Assembly (NCBI RefSeq): GCF_003986935.1
Contig: NZ_RJZE01000004.1
Coordinates: 248,001 to 312,000, forward strand
From: Paraburkholderia kururiensis JCM 10599 = LMG 19447
Lineage (GTDB): Bacteria; Pseudomonadota; Gammaproteobacteria; Burkholderiales; Burkholderiaceae
DNA length: 64,000 bases
Direction of reading: 5' to 3'
This document shows, in pieces, positions 52,243-61,995 of the stretch. The notes beneath the pieces were generated by a model, which ran no database searches, was not told the DNA's origin, and was given only the letters and a program-made list of their open reading frames with translations. The position numbers and the translations under genes were made by a program. Numbering within the stretch: position 1 is the stretch's first letter; each line of letters begins with the position of its first letter.

Positions 52243-53391
52243 TCAGAACTTGTGGCGCAAGCCCAGTGCCGCGGCGATCTGATGCGAATTGCTCGATGCC
52301 GCGACCGGCCACAATGCCGCGACGGCCGCCTTGCCGGTCGAGTCGATGCCGCTTGCGCGCTGCCAGGCGGTGGTCAGATAGACGTCGGTGCGCTTCGAGA
52401 GGAAGTAATCCGCGCCGAGGTTCACCTGGTTGTAGTGCGCGTCGCCCGCGCCGTGGGTGCGCGTGTACTCATACGCTACGCCCATCAGGAGCGTCGGCGT
52501 GAACTGATAGTTGAAGTTGATTTCGGCGTTGTCGAACACGGCCGTTGCGCCCTTGTAGCGTGCAATCGGCGCGGACGCGGCGCCGGAGCCGAGATCCTCG
52601 AAGCGCGAGTTCGAATAGACGAGGCCGAGCCTGGCGGCGCCGAACGTGTAGTTGCCCGCCACCGACGTGACACGCTGCGTGCGTGCCGACGTGTAGCCCG
52701 AGAAGATGGGCGTGTTGTTCGGCGAGATGGCGGCGGCGCCCGCTGTGCCGTCCCACAACGCGGTGTTGGGTCGCGACGTGTCGATGTACGAAACGCCCAG
52801 CGCGAGCGGGCCGCGGTTGTAGCCCGCCGCGAGGCTCCAGATGCGGTTGTTGCTGAAGTTGCCGGCGGTGCCGCCGAAGCTGAACAGGGCGCCTGCGCGC
52901 AAGCCGCCGTAGTCCTGCGAGAGGAACTTCACGCTGTTGCTGATGCGGGAATTGACATACAGGTTGTCGGTGTCGCCGGGGTGCGCGCCGATGCCGCCCG
53001 CCCACTGGTTCGCGGCAACGAGCGGCCCGACGAAATCGGCCGACGGTTCGTTCTGGCGGCCCAGCGTCACGGTGCCGTACGGCGTGCCGAGGCCCACCCA
53101 TGCCGCGCGCCCGAACATGCGGCCGTTCTGCCCCAGCGTACCGGTCGTGCCGCTGAAGCCGTTTTCCAGCGTGAAGATCGCCTTCAGGCCGCCGCCCAGG
53201 TCTTCCGATCCCTTGAGGCCCCAGCGGCTGCCCGACTCGACGCCGCTCGACATCTGATAGTTCGTGCCGCCTTTCTGATTGTTCGTGTACATCAACGACG
53301 TGTCGATCAGACCATAAAGCGTGACGCTGCTTTGCGCCTGCGCCGACATCGCGACGCCCAGCATGCCGAACAGTGCGAGGGACCTTCTCAT
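52243..53391 (-). CDS. Gram-negative porin (Burkholderia type)
   Basis: A 382-residue outer-membrane porin with signal peptide (1-20, ending MSAQAQ), then SSVTLYGLIDTSLMY, typical of the Burkholderia OmpC/Porin_4 family, about 16 strands and a C-terminal phenylalanine (RHKF). ATG 53391 has GGAG 8 bp upstream; ATG 53406 does not. It is the first gene of the operon, so it is probably the dedicated outer-membrane entry route for the substrate. Confidence 0.93.
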   Translation of the reverse strand: MRRSLALFGMLGVAMSAQAQSSVTLYGLIDTSLMYTNNQKGGTNYQMSSGVESGSRWGLKGSEDLGGGLKAIFTLENGFSGTTGTLGQNGRMFGRAAWVGLGTPYGTVTLGRQNEPSADFVGPLVAANQWAGGIGAHPGDTDNLYVNSRISNSVKFLSQDYGGLRAGALFSFGGTAGNFSNNRIWSLAAGYNRGPLALGVSYIDTSRPNTALWDGTAGAAAISPNNTPIFSGYTSARTQRVTSVAGNYTFGAARLGLVYSNSRFEDLGSGAASAPIARYKGATAVFDNAEINFNYQFTPTLLMGVAYEYTRTHGAGDAHYNQVNLGADYFLSKRTDVYLTTAWQRASGIDSTGKAAVAALWPVAASSNSHQIAAALGLRHKF

Positions 53392-53424
53392 TGGTTTCGT
53401 CTCCATAGTGTCAGTCAGTTTTTT

Positions 53425-53563
53425 TGATTGAATCGATCGTTTCTGCCGGGGCGTCTGACCGAAATATTGGCATCCGATACCGCGTGATTGATCGACTCGG
53501 TCAGTTTATGTGATCGATTTGGTCGAATCAACTGCAGGTAAACCCGGTTTGTGATTGAAACGA
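53425..53563. promoter_or_regulatory. repeated TGATTGAAnCGA operator-like elements
   Basis: TGATTGAATCGA (53425-53436) and TGATTGAAACGA (53552-53563) bracket the porin leader, with related TGATTGATCGAC (53485-53496) and TGATCGATTTGG (53511-53522) between. They are plausible DeoR-type sites; the operon carries its own DeoR regulator. The function is not proven. Confidence 0.42.
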
Positions 53564-53716
53564 GCATTTTGAGCGCGCGGATGCGGATCGAGCGCAAAAC
53601 CGGCGTGGCGGCCAGAGGAGGGCGACGAAGGCGCGAGCGCGGAAGGCAGCGTCTTGTGTGCCGACGGATGGGGGACGAGGGACCGGTGGGTAGTCGTGCG
53701 GAGTCCGGCGGCGGAA

Positions 53717-53753
53717 GAAAAAGCGCCCCGCGAATCGGACAATTCGCGAGGCG
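53717..53753 (-). terminator. second terminator between tRNA-Leu copy 2 and the porin promoter
   Basis: CGCCCCGCGAAT (53724-53735) pairs with ATTCGCGAGGCG (53742-53753) with one mismatch; a T-rich run follows on the minus strand (A-run at 53718-53722). It probably insulates the porin operon from tRNA read-through. Confidence 0.65.
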
Positions 53754-53835
53754 TTCTGAGCCGGCCGTGTGGCGGGGCTATGCGCTGCTCGGCGTTGGAG
53801 GGCTATGCGTGTTACTGCGGACGCCGCCGGAAAAG

Positions 53836-53861
53836 AAAAAGGCCAGCGTGTGCTGGCCTTT
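53836..53861 (-). terminator. terminator of tRNA-Leu copy 2
   Basis: AAAGGCCAGC (53838-53847) pairs with GCTGGCCTTT (53852-53861) around loop GTGT, followed by a T-run on the minus strand. Confidence 0.85.
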
Positions 53862-53866
53862 GAATC

Positions 53867-53951
<85 letters not shown>

Positions 53952-54015
53952 AGGTGCTCTGCTTTCGCTTGATCCCGTCGCTGATTCAGCGAGGTGCCGC
54001 GAAGCAAAGATCGCC

Positions 54016-54043
54016 ATTATAACGGCTCGTCGAACGCTGTCAA
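54016..54043 (-). promoter_or_regulatory. consensus promoter of tRNA-Leu copy 2
   Basis: TTGACA (54038-54043, minus strand) and TATAAT (54016-54021) with 16-bp spacing, as for copy 1. The spacer sequence differs, marking the end of the duplicated block. Confidence 0.85.
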
Positions 54044-54225
54044 GCAATTCGAGCGGTCGGTCAGTACGGCGCGCGCACGGCATCGGAGTGCCCGTTTCAC
54101 CGTGCCGCAAGGCGGACGGCGCGTCATGCACGGGTGTTAGAATGGCCCGCAGCAGGCCGCCCGGCGCGCTTGCCGCGTCTCATCGACCGACGTCCCACGC
54201 AACGAGAAAAACCATCGACAAGCCC

Positions 54226-56718
54226 TTGAGCAAATATCCGTACCCGATTCCGAGCCGTGAAGAAATCCTCGGCGTGCTGCGCACGAGCGATTCTCCGCTC
54301 ACGGCGAACGACATCGCCGAAGCGCTCGCCATCAAGCGCCAGGAGCGCGAAGGTTTCTTCCGGCGGATCGCCGCCATGGAGCGCGACGGCCAGATCCGGC
54401 TCGATGCGCGCGGGCACTACCAGCTGACTCATCCATCCAGTTTCGTGGCGGGCCGCGTGCAGGGGCACCGCGACGGCTACGGCTTTCTGGTGCGCGACGA
54501 CGGCCAGGACGATCTGTTCCTGCCGCAGCCCGAGATGCAGAAGGTCATGCACAACGACCGCGTGCTTGCGCGCATCGTGGGCTTCGACCGCCGCGGGCGT
54601 CCTGAGGGGCACATCGTCGAGGTCACGGACCGCGCGAACCGCCGCGTGATCGGGCGCCTGCTCAACGAGAACGGCGCGCTGATCGTGGCCCCCGAAGACA
54701 AGCGCATCGGCCACGACATTCTCGTCACGCAGAACGCCAAGAAGGCCAAGGTGGGCCAGGTCGTGGTGGTCGAGTTGACCGACTTCCCGAGCCGCCATTC
54801 GCAGCCGCTCGGCCGCGTGGTGGAAGTGCTGGGCGACATCGACGACCCCGGCATGGAAATCGAAATCGCGGTGCGCAAGTACGGCGTGCCGCATGCATTC
54901 AGCGACGCCGCGCTCGAAGAAGCCGCAAAGCTGCCCGACGAGGTGCGTCCTGTCGACGTGCGCCATCGCGTGGACCTGCGCGACGTGCCGCTCGTCACGA
55001 TCGACGGCGAAGACGCGCGCGACTTCGACGACGCCGTCTACTGCGAGCCCGTCAAGGTAGGCCGCGGCGACGGCTTTCGCCTGATCGTCGCGATCGCGGA
55101 CGTTTCGCACTACGTGCGCCCCGCGAGCGATCTCGACGTGGACGCGCTCGAGCGCAGCACCTCGGTGTACTTCCCGCGCCGCGTGATTCCCATGCTGCCC
55201 GAGAAGCTCTCGAACGGGCTCTGCTCGCTCAATCCGCACGTGGACCGCTGCGTGCTGGTGTGCGACATGGTCATCACGACGCGCGGCGAGATCAAGGCGT
55301 ACCAGTTCTATCCGGGCGTCATGCATTCGGCCGCACGGCTCACGTACACCGAAGTGGCCGCGGTGCTGAAGAACACCAAGGGGCCGGAAGCCGCGCGGCG
55401 CGCGGGCCTTCTCGATCATCTGCAGAACCTGTACGGCGTCTACAAGTCGCTGTTCGCGGCGCGCCAGAAGCGCGGCGCGATCGACTTCGACACCACCGAG
55501 ACCTACATCGTCTGCAATGCGCAGGGCAAGATCGAGCAGATCGTGCCGCGCCAGCGTAACGACGCGCACAAGCTCATCGAAGAATGCATGCTGGCCGCGA
55601 ACGTCTGCGCGGCCGACTTCATGAAGCGCAACCGGCATTCGGGCCTGTACCGCGTGCACGCCGGTCCCACGGCCGAGAAGCTCGAAAACCTGCGCACGTT
55701 CCTGCGCGGCATGGGCCTCTCGCTCGGCGGCGGCGAGACGCCTCACGCGAGCGACTACGCGGCGCTGATGGCGCACATCCGCGACCGGCCCGACGCGCAG
55801 ATGCTGCAGACCATGCTGCTGCGCTCCATGCAGCAGGCGGTCTACAGCCCCGACAACATCGGCCACTTCGGCCTTGCCTACGAGGCGTACGCACACTTCA
55901 CGAGCCCGATTCGCCGCTATCCCGACCTGCTCACGCACCGCGCCATCTACGCAGTCCTGCAGGGCAAGAAGTACCAGCCCGAAACGCCCGCAGGCGTCGC
56001 GCTCAACACGGCGCTGTCGCCGCGCGCCCGCGCGATGCAACAGGAAGACGAGGAAAAGCACGGCCGGCGCGGCCGTCCGAACACGGCGATCTGGGAAGAG
56101 CTGGGCCTGCACTGCTCGGCCAACGAGCGGCGTGCGGACGAAGCCTCGCGCGACGTTGAAGCATGGCTCAAGTGCTACTTCATGCGCGACAAGCTGGGCG
56201 AGGAGTACGGCGGCATGGTGAGCGGCGTGACGTCGTTCGGCATCTTCGTGCAGCTGGATGCGCTTTTCATCGAAGGCCTCGTGCACGTCACGGAACTCGG
56301 CTCCGACTACTTCCAGTACGACGAGATCAAGAACGAACTGCGCGGCGAGCGCACGGGCATTCGCTACCGTCTTTCGGACCGGGTGCGCGTGCAGGTGAGC
56401 CGCGTGGACCTCGACGCACGCAAGATCGACTTCCGCCTTGTGCGCGACACGCTCAAGAAGCCGCTGGCGGGTCGCGGCGCGCCGGCCGAGAAGGCAACGG
56501 CCGAATCGGCCGGGCCGCGCGTGCGGGCGCTGTCGCCGCGAGACGTGCGCGAGGCGCGCGAAGGCCAGGACTGCCCGCGCGGCAAGAAGGCCGCGCCCGC
56601 TCCGAATGCCGCCGTGAAGGCGGCCCGCGCCGCGCGCGGGGCGACCAAGACGGCGAAGAAGCACGCCGCACCCAAGGCCGCCGCGAAGGGCAAGGGCACG
56701 TCGCGCAAGAAGCGCTAA
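54226..56718 (+). CDS. rnr: ribonuclease R
   Basis: An 830-residue 3'-5' exoribonuclease that degrades structured RNA. Domains in order are N-terminal winged helix ([27 protein letters not shown]), cold-shock domains (about 75-230), the RNB catalytic domain with DARDFDDAV (magnesium-binding aspartates) and an S1 domain (about 650-735), then a Lys/Ala-rich tail. I use TTG 54226, giving (M)[15 protein letters not shown] 54142 would add 28 residues of poor character. It is followed by rlmB 34 bp later. Confidence 0.93.
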   Translation: MSKYPYPIPSREEILGVLRTSDSPLTANDIAEALAIKRQEREGFFRRIAAMERDGQIRLDARGHYQLTHPSSFVAGRVQGHRDGYGFLVRDDGQDDLFLPQPEMQKVMHNDRVLARIVGFDRRGRPEGHIVEVTDRANRRVIGRLLNENGALIVAPEDKRIGHDILVTQNAKKAKVGQVVVVELTDFPSRHSQPLGRVVEVLGDIDDPGMEIEIAVRKYGVPHAFSDAALEEAAKLPDEVRPVDVRHRVDLRDVPLVTIDGEDARDFDDAVYCEPVKVGRGDGFRLIVAIADVSHYVRPASDLDVDALERSTSVYFPRRVIPMLPEKLSNGLCSLNPHVDRCVLVCDMVITTRGEIKAYQFYPGVMHSAARLTYTEVAAVLKNTKGPEAARRAGLLDHLQNLYGVYKSLFAARQKRGAIDFDTTETYIVCNAQGKIEQIVPRQRNDAHKLIEECMLAANVCAADFMKRNRHSGLYRVHAGPTAEKLENLRTFLRGMGLSLGGGETPHASDYAALMAHIRDRPDAQMLQTMLLRSMQQAVYSPDNIGHFGLAYEAYAHFTSPIRRYPDLLTHRAIYAVLQGKKYQPETPAGVALNTALSPRARAMQQEDEEKHGRRGRPNTAIWEELGLHCSANERRADEASRDVEAWLKCYFMRDKLGEEYGGMVSGVTSFGIFVQLDALFIEGLVHVTELGSDYFQYDEIKNELRGERTGIRYRLSDRVRVQVSRVDLDARKIDFRLVRDTLKKPLAGRGAPAEKATAESAGPRVRALSPRDVREAREGQDCPRGKKAAPAPNAAVKAARAARGATKTAKKHAAPKAAAKGKGTSRKKR

Positions 56719-56752
56719 TACCGCCAAAAGTATTCAAAGGTTTGTCTCATCC

Positions 56753-57502
56753 ATGTCACGTCTCAAGGTTCTATACGGGTTCCACGCGGTTACCGCGCGG
56801 CTGCGCCACGATGCATCGACGGTCGAAGATGTCTATTACGACGCCACGCGGCGCGACCGCCGCATGCAGGACTTCCTGCATTTCGCCAAGGAGGCGGGCG
56901 TCCGGCTGATTGCCGCCGACGAAACACGCCTCTGGGGCCTTGCGCGCACCGAGCGCCATCAAGGCGTGGTGGCGCGCGCGGGCGACCTGCCGCTCGCGCA
57001 GAACCTGGCCGAGCTGCTCGACGGCATTCAGGGCACGGCGCTCCTGCTCGTGCTGGACGGCGTCACCGACCCGCACAATCTGGGCGCCTGCCTGCGCGTG
57101 GCCGACGCGGCCGGCGCGCACGCCATCATCGCGCCGCGCGACCGTTCGGCGGGCCTCAATGCGACAGCCGCCAAGGTCGCAAGCGGCGCCGCGGATACCG
57201 TGCCGTACATCACCGTCACGAACCTCGCGCGCGCCCTGCGCGAACTGAAGGAAGCCGGCGTCTGGGTGATAGGCACCGCAGGCGATGCGCAGGCAAGTCT
57301 CTACGACACGAAGCTGGACGGCCCCGTGGCGATCGTGATGGGCGCCGAAGGCGAAGGCATGCGCCGCCTCACGCGCGACACCTGCGACGAAGTCATGCAG
57401 ATTCCGATGGCGGGCACGGTGGAAAGCCTCAACGTGTCCGTGGCTTCCGGCGTGTGTCTCTTCGAGGCCGTCCGGCAACGGCACGCGAAGGCAGGCGCCT
57501 GA
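56753..57502 (+). CDS. rlmB: 23S rRNA (guanosine-2251-2'-O)-methyltransferase
   Basis: A 249-residue SpoU-family methyltransferase that modifies G2251 in the peptidyl-transferase P-loop. The N-terminal L30e-like substrate domain (about 1-75) is followed by the knotted SPOUT domain with [32 protein letters not shown] and [15 protein letters not shown], the three SPOUT motifs. ATG 56753 is 34 bp after rnr, so they are likely co-transcribed. Confidence 0.96.
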   Translation: MSRLKVLYGFHAVTARLRHDASTVEDVYYDATRRDRRMQDFLHFAKEAGVRLIAADETRLWGLARTERHQGVVARAGDLPLAQNLAELLDGIQGTALLLVLDGVTDPHNLGACLRVADAAGAHAIIAPRDRSAGLNATAAKVASGAADTVPYITVTNLARALRELKEAGVWVIGTAGDAQASLYDTKLDGPVAIVMGAEGEGMRRLTRDTCDEVMQIPMAGTVESLNVSVASGVCLFEAVRQRHAKAGA

Positions 57503-57679
57503 GCGGACGCCTGAGCTGCCGGTTGAGCAGACGCCTTAGCGCGGCAGAGAGCAGAGAGCGGCGAGGACAGGGAGCGCGGACCATCCAGGGCGCTTCAGTC
57601 CGACTCCGGTAAACTTGCGTGTTTTCCGCGCCTCACGCGGGCTGGTTTCTCCGCTTCCTCCTTAAAGCCGCCTCATCCC

Positions 57680-58375
57680 ATGACTCAAGACGAACTCAAG
57701 CAACTGGTCGGCCAGGCCGCCGCCGACTACGTGAACGCCAACGTGCCGGAAGGCACCGTGATCGGCGTGGGCACCGGCTCCACCGCGAACTGCTTCATCG
57801 ACGCGCTCGCCGCCACGAAGCACCGCTATCGCGGCGCGGTGTCCAGCTCGGTGGCCACCACCGCGCGGCTGCAGCAGCACGGCATCCAGGTGTTCGATCT
57901 CAACGAGATCGAGTCGCTGCCCGTGTACGTGGACGGCGCCGACGAAATCGATCACCGCGGCGCCATGATCAAGGGCGGCGGCGGGGCGCTCACGCGCGAG
58001 AAGATCGTGGCGTCCGTGGCCGACGTGTTCGTCTGCATCGCGGACGCCTCCAAGCGCGTGGACGTGCTGGGCCAGTTCCCGCTGCCCATCGAGGTCATGC
58101 CGATGGCGCGCACCGCAATCGGTCGCCGTGTTGCGGCGATCGGCGGCGTACCCGTGCTGCGCGTCGCGAAAGACGGCACGCCGTTCATCACCGACAACGG
58201 CAAGGAAATTCTCGACGTGAAGGGCCTCGCCATCAGCGACCCGTGCGGCCTTGAAGCCGTCATCAATGCATGGCCCGGCGTCGTTACCGTGGGCCTGTTC
58301 GCGCAGCGCGGCGCGGACCTGTGCCTGCTCGGCACCGAAACCGGTGTCGAAACCATCACCTACGCGAAGCGCTGA
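57680..58375 (+). CDS. rpiA: ribose-5-phosphate isomerase A
   Basis: A 231-residue enzyme of the pentose phosphate pathway converting ribose 5-phosphate and ribulose 5-phosphate. Signatures are [20 protein letters not shown] and [13 protein letters not shown]. Its length equals the family (about 220-231). It is separated from rlmB by 177 bp and has its own likely promoter. A hairpin follows at 58393-58426. Confidence 0.96.
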   Translation: MTQDELKQLVGQAAADYVNANVPEGTVIGVGTGSTANCFIDALAATKHRYRGAVSSSVATTARLQQHGIQVFDLNEIESLPVYVDGADEIDHRGAMIKGGGGALTREKIVASVADVFVCIADASKRVDVLGQFPLPIEVMPMARTAIGRRVAAIGGVPVLRVAKDGTPFITDNGKEILDVKGLAISDPCGLEAVINAWPGVVTVGLFAQRGADLCLLGTETGVETITYAKR

Positions 58376-58392
58376 GCGCGTTACGGCATCAC

Positions 58393-58426
58393 GCGAGGCC
58401 TCGCTCTTCGAAGGACGAGGCCTCGC
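58393..58426. terminator. hairpin between convergent rpiA and glycosyltransferase
   Basis: GCGAGGCCTCG (58393-58403) is the exact inverted repeat of CGAGGCCTCGC (58416-58426), with an inner CTTCGAAG palindrome. No clear T-run is present on either strand; it may serve both convergent genes or need Rho. Confidence 0.5.
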
Positions 58427-58444
58427 CCATCAAGGCCTCATGTC

Positions 58445-59725
58445 TCAAGGACTGACACAGCCGATCGCACGGGTCATCTGCTCGACATAGACGTCGAGCG
58501 AGAAATAGCGCTGCGTGTCGATGAGCGCCTGTTCGGCGAGGCGCTGCGCGAGTTCGGGCGCCGCGCGCAGCGTCTCGATCGCATCCACCAGCGAGTTCAG
58601 GTCGCCAGGCGCCACGAGCCAGCCGTTGCGGCGATGCCGCACGATCTCCTTCACGCCGCCCGCACCCGCCGCAATCACGGGCCTGCCCGCCGCCATTCCT
58701 TCGATGATCACGCGCCCGAACGGCTCGGGTTCCGTCGAGGTATGCAGGATCACGTCCATCGCCTTCATCCACGCCGCCATGTCGTCGCGAAAGCCTGCGA
58801 AGTGCACACGGTCGGCTACGCCGAGCCGTAGCGCCTGGCGGCGTAGCCGCTGCGCGTAATCGTCCTCGCCGAAGAGCGCCGCGCCCACCAGCACGAGGTG
58901 CACGTCGGGCAGCCGCGGTAGCGCCGCGATGGCGATGTGCTGGCCTTTCCACGGCGCAAGCCGTCCGAAGAGGCCCGCGAGCCACGCGCGCTCGGGCAGG
59001 CCGAGGCGGCGGCGCAGCGCGGCGAGATCGGCGCCGTCCACATTCGCGAACGCGTGCGTATCGATCCCGTTGTGCACGACCGGAATCGCCGCGAGCGGAA
59101 TGCCCGTGAGCGACGCGAGCGATTGCGCGGAGGCCCGCGAATTGGCCACCACGTGATCGACGAGATGACGTGCGATGAACTTCACCGCGAGCAGTTGCAT
59201 GGACCCGAAGTGATCGGCCGACATGATGTCGTGCAGATGCCAGATGACAGGCCGCCTGTGCAGCGGCTTGCCGAGCGCACCGAGCACGAGCGCCTTCTGC
59301 GTGTTGAGGAACAGCACGTCGTAGCGCTTCGCGGCCTCGGCGATGGCGCGCACCTGGCGCACGATGGCCGGCAGCGCGAAGAGCCAGCGAAAGCGCAGCG
59401 CTTCCTTGCTGATGCCCGACACGCGCGCCTCGCTCGCTACGCTCACGTTCACGCCGAGCGACGCCAGCCGCTCGCGAAACGGCCCGTCCGAGAGCAGCAG
59501 CACGGCGCCGCGCGCGGCGAACGCCTGGGCGAGCGGCAGCAGCGAGAATTCGGCGCCGCCCAGTTGCCCGCTCTGATCGACGAAGAGCACGGTGGATTTC
59601 GCCTTGAGGCCGGACACAAGCGCGCCATTGGGCGAGCCGGCCACGGCGCCCACTGCAGACCCCACCGCCGACGGCTGCGCCTGCGACAAGCCATGAGCCG
59701 CGCCACGGAGTTCGGATGCATTCAT
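58445..59725 (-). CDS. glycosyltransferase family 4 protein
   Basis: A 426-residue retaining GT-B glycosyltransferase. After an Ala/Gly-rich N-terminal stretch (about 1-42), the first Rossmann half begins VLFVDQSGQLGGAEFSLLPL, and the C-terminal half has the nucleotide-sugar binding E-x7-E motif in EPFGRVIIEGMAAGRPVIA. It is divergent from the next GT gene and likely belongs to the exopolysaccharide locus with the Wzc-like kinase. Sugar donor and acceptor are unknown. Confidence 0.88.
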   Translation of the reverse strand: MNASELRGAAHGLSQAQPSAVGSAVGAVAGSPNGALVSGLKAKSTVLFVDQSGQLGGAEFSLLPLAQAFAARGAVLLLSDGPFRERLASLGVNVSVASEARVSGISKEALRFRWLFALPAIVRQVRAIAEAAKRYDVLFLNTQKALVLGALGKPLHRRPVIWHLHDIMSADHFGSMQLLAVKFIARHLVDHVVANSRASAQSLASLTGIPLAAIPVVHNGIDTHAFANVDGADLAALRRRLGLPERAWLAGLFGRLAPWKGQHIAIAALPRLPDVHLVLVGAALFGEDDYAQRLRRQALRLGVADRVHFAGFRDDMAAWMKAMDVILHTSTEPEPFGRVIIEGMAAGRPVIAAGAGGVKEIVRHRRNGWLVAPGDLNSLVDAIETLRAAPELAQRLAEQALIDTQRYFSLDVYVEQMTRAIGCVSP

Positions 59726-59888
59726 CGGCGCTTACCTCGCGAAGGCGTGAAGAGAGTGGCGAGAGGTCTCGCATCTGGCCGCCATTATTCTCGTTACGTT
59801 CCCTGAATTGTGTGGTCGCGCGCACGCACGGCAACGCATAAGCCGTCTTACACTCGTTCGCGAGATACGAGACCAGGGGGCGGGGAAG

Positions 59889-61253
59889 ATGAAAGTCGCG
59901 ATCGTGCACGACTGGCTCGTGCAGCCAGGCGGCGCGGAGAAAGTGCTGGAGCAGATCATCCGGTGTTTTCCCGACGCGGACCTGTTCAGCCTCGTCGACT
60001 TTCTCGAGGACCGCACGCCCGTGTGCGGCAAGCCGGTCACCACGTCTTTCATCCAGCATCTGCCGTTCGCGCAGCGCCGCTATCGCGGGTATCTGCCGCT
60101 CATGCCACTCGCCGTCGAGCAGTTCGATCTCTCGCCGTACGACCTCGTCATCACGAGTTCCTATGCGGTGGCCAAGGGCGTGCTGGTGGGCCCGGACCAG
60201 ACCCACGTGAGCTACGTGCATTCGCCCATGCGCTACGCGTGGGACCTGCAGCACGCGTATCTGCGCGAGGCTCATCTCGAACACGGCCCGAAGTCGTGGG
60301 CGGCGCGCGCGTTGCTGCATTACCTGCGCGGCTGGGATGCGCGTTCGGCCAATGGCGTGGACCGCCTGATCGCGAATTCGCATTTCGTGGCCCGCCGCGT
60401 GATGAAGACGTACCGGCGCGAGGCCGCGGTCATCGCACCGCCCGTGGACGTCGATCGCTTCGAGCCGTGCAGCGCAAAGGAAGACTTCTATCTGACCGCC
60501 TCGCGCATGGTGCCGTACAAGCGCATCGACCTCATCGTCGAAGCGTTTTCGCTCGTGCCCGAACGCCGGCTCGTCGTGATCGGCGACGGCCCGGGCTTTG
60601 CCGCGATACGCGAGAAGGCCGGACCCAACGTGACGGTGCTCGGCTACCAGCCGTTCGAGGTGCTCAAGGACCACATGCAGCGCGCGAAGGCGTTCGTGTT
60701 CGCCGCCGAAGAGGACTTCGGCATCGTGGCCGTGGAGGCTCAGGCGTGCGGCACGCCCGTGATCGCCTATGGCAAGGGCGGCGCGCTGGAAACGGTCGTC
60801 CCGCTCGGCGAGCCGCAACCCACGGGCGTGCATTTCGGCACGCAGAGCGTGGCGTCGCTGCTCGAGGCCGTGGACCGCTTCGAGCGCGAGCAGTCGAAGA
60901 TCAGCGCCGCGGCGTGCCGCGAAAATGCCGAGCGGTTCAGCGCAGCGGCCTTCAGGCGCGCTTTCATGGTGGAAGTGACGCGCACCATCGCGGCCGCGAG
61001 AACCGGGCTGCACGGCAGCCATGCGAACCATGAACGCTACGAGCGTGTGCCGGCTTACGAGCGTTACGAGGGCCATGAGGGCCATGAGGGCCATGAGGGC
61101 CATGAGGGCCATGAGGGCTACAAGGGCTACGCGGATCACGAGGCCCGCGAACCCGCTACGGATTCCGAATTGAGTTTCGACGTGAGGCAGGCGCCGGCCA
61201 TGCCTCGCGATGCAGTGGGCGGCAGCATGGCAGGTCGCATGTGGGGCCGCTGA
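59889..61253 (+). CDS. glycosyltransferase family 4 protein with repeat tail
   Basis: A 454-residue GT-B enzyme. The start MKVAIVHDWLVQPGGAEKV is the classic GT4 N-terminus; the donor site is in EEDFGIVAVEAQACGTPVIAY with GGALETV. The catalytic core ends near residue 385. The remaining 70 residues are disordered and include five Gly-His-Glu repeats (61068-61112) plus degenerate units. A GGGG-rich ribosome-binding site precedes ATG 59889. It is followed by the HigA-like gene. Confidence 0.88.
   Translation: MKVAIVHDWLVQPGGAEKVLEQIIRCFPDADLFSLVDFLEDRTPVCGKPVTTSFIQHLPFAQRRYRGYLPLMPLAVEQFDLSPYDLVITSSYAVAKGVLVGPDQTHVSYVHSPMRYAWDLQHAYLREAHLEHGPKSWAARALLHYLRGWDARSANGVDRLIANSHFVARRVMKTYRREAAVIAPPVDVDRFEPCSAKEDFYLTASRMVPYKRIDLIVEAFSLVPERRLVVIGDGPGFAAIREKAGPNVTVLGYQPFEVLKDHMQRAKAFVFAAEEDFGIVAVEAQACGTPVIAYGKGGALETVVPLGEPQPTGVHFGTQSVASLLEAVDRFEREQSKISAAACRENAERFSAAAFRRAFMVEVTRTIAAARTGLHGSHANHERYERVPAYERYEGHEGHEGHEGHEGHEGYKGYADHEAREPATDSELSFDVRQAPAMPRDAVGGSMAGRMWGR
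61068..61130. repeat. 9-bp tandem repeat coding Gly-His-Glu
   Basis: Five perfect GAGGGCCAT units (61068-61112) and two degenerate ones (61113-61121, 61122-61130). Repeat number changes would keep the frame and alter the tail length of the glycosyltransferase. Confidence 0.9.
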
Positions 61254-61326
61254 AAGACCCGCTTCAAGAGAAGACAGATCGATGCCTCCGTAGCGGGGCA
61301 CACACCACAGAAGGGGCCATACGACA

Positions 61327-61749
61327 ATGAACGCAGAACCTTTTAACGGGGGCTTCCCCGACATCGCGAGTGCGTGGATGCTGCTGCAACGGCAGATCCT
61401 GCTCAAGCCGATCCGCAGCGAAGCCGACTATCAGCGCATGCTGCGGCTCGCCAGCCAGCTCACCGCGCAGATCAACGGCAACGCCGACAGTCCGCTCGCG
61501 GACCTCGTCGGCGTGGTGAAGGACCTGATCCAGGTATGGGAGACCCATCGCGTCTCGCTGCCCAAGGCTGCGCCGCGCGAAGTGCTGCGTGAACTGCTGC
61601 GCACGCATGGGCTCAAGCAGAAGGACCTCGCCGACATCGCGTCGCCCACGGTGATCAGCGACATCCTCGCGGGACGCCGCGCCATCAGCAAGAACGTCGC
61701 GAAGGCGCTTGCCGAGCGCTTTCATACGGACGTCGGGATCTTTATCTGA
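61327..61749 (+). CDS. HigA-like helix-turn-helix protein
   Basis: A 140-residue protein of the HigA antitoxin/COG5499 type. The N-terminal alpha-helical region (about 1-80) precedes an HTH (about 88-135, LLRTHGLKQKDLADIASPTVISDILAGRRAISKNVAKALAERF). No HigB-like toxin gene is next to it; upstream is a glycosyltransferase and downstream a convergent kinase gene. It may be a DNA-binding regulator of the exopolysaccharide locus or an orphan antitoxin. Confidence 0.8.
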   Translation: MNAEPFNGGFPDIASAWMLLQRQILLKPIRSEADYQRMLRLASQLTAQINGNADSPLADLVGVVKDLIQVWETHRVSLPKAAPREVLRELLRTHGLKQKDLADIASPTVISDILAGRRAISKNVAKALAERFHTDVGIFI

Positions 61750-61870
61750 TTCCGGCCGGGGTGGCAGCGCGGTGATGCGTTGCCGCCCGTCGCCACCATC
61801 GCCGCTTATCGCCGCCGCGGCCACGCTTTCCCACCGCATCAAACCGAGAAGCATCAAACCCAGGCATCAC

Positions 61871-61915
61871 AAACAAAACGCGGTGGCGTTCCTTCATCGC
61901 GAAGGAACGCCACCG
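61871..61915 (-). terminator. terminator of the tyrosine-autokinase gene
   Basis: CGGTGGCGTTCCTTC (61881-61895) pairs perfectly over 15 bp with GAAGGAACGCCACCG (61901-61915) around loop ATCGC; CGTTTTGTTT follows on the minus strand. Confidence 0.85.
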
Positions 61916-61995
61916 CCGTGATCGCTTCTTGTCATTCCCTCTGAAGTCTCACACCGGATCGGAGCCCACCCGCGCTCCGATCCGTCCTGCCTCAC

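Noticed and set aside
43137..53391. Assignment of the operon to sialic-acid catabolism
   Set aside because: No NanK or NanE is present, the propeller lacks the FRIP motif, and the kinase-PdxA2 fusion points to four-carbon acids instead.
61327..61749. Complete HigBA toxin-antitoxin module
   Set aside because: No toxin-sized gene is present on either side in the same orientation.
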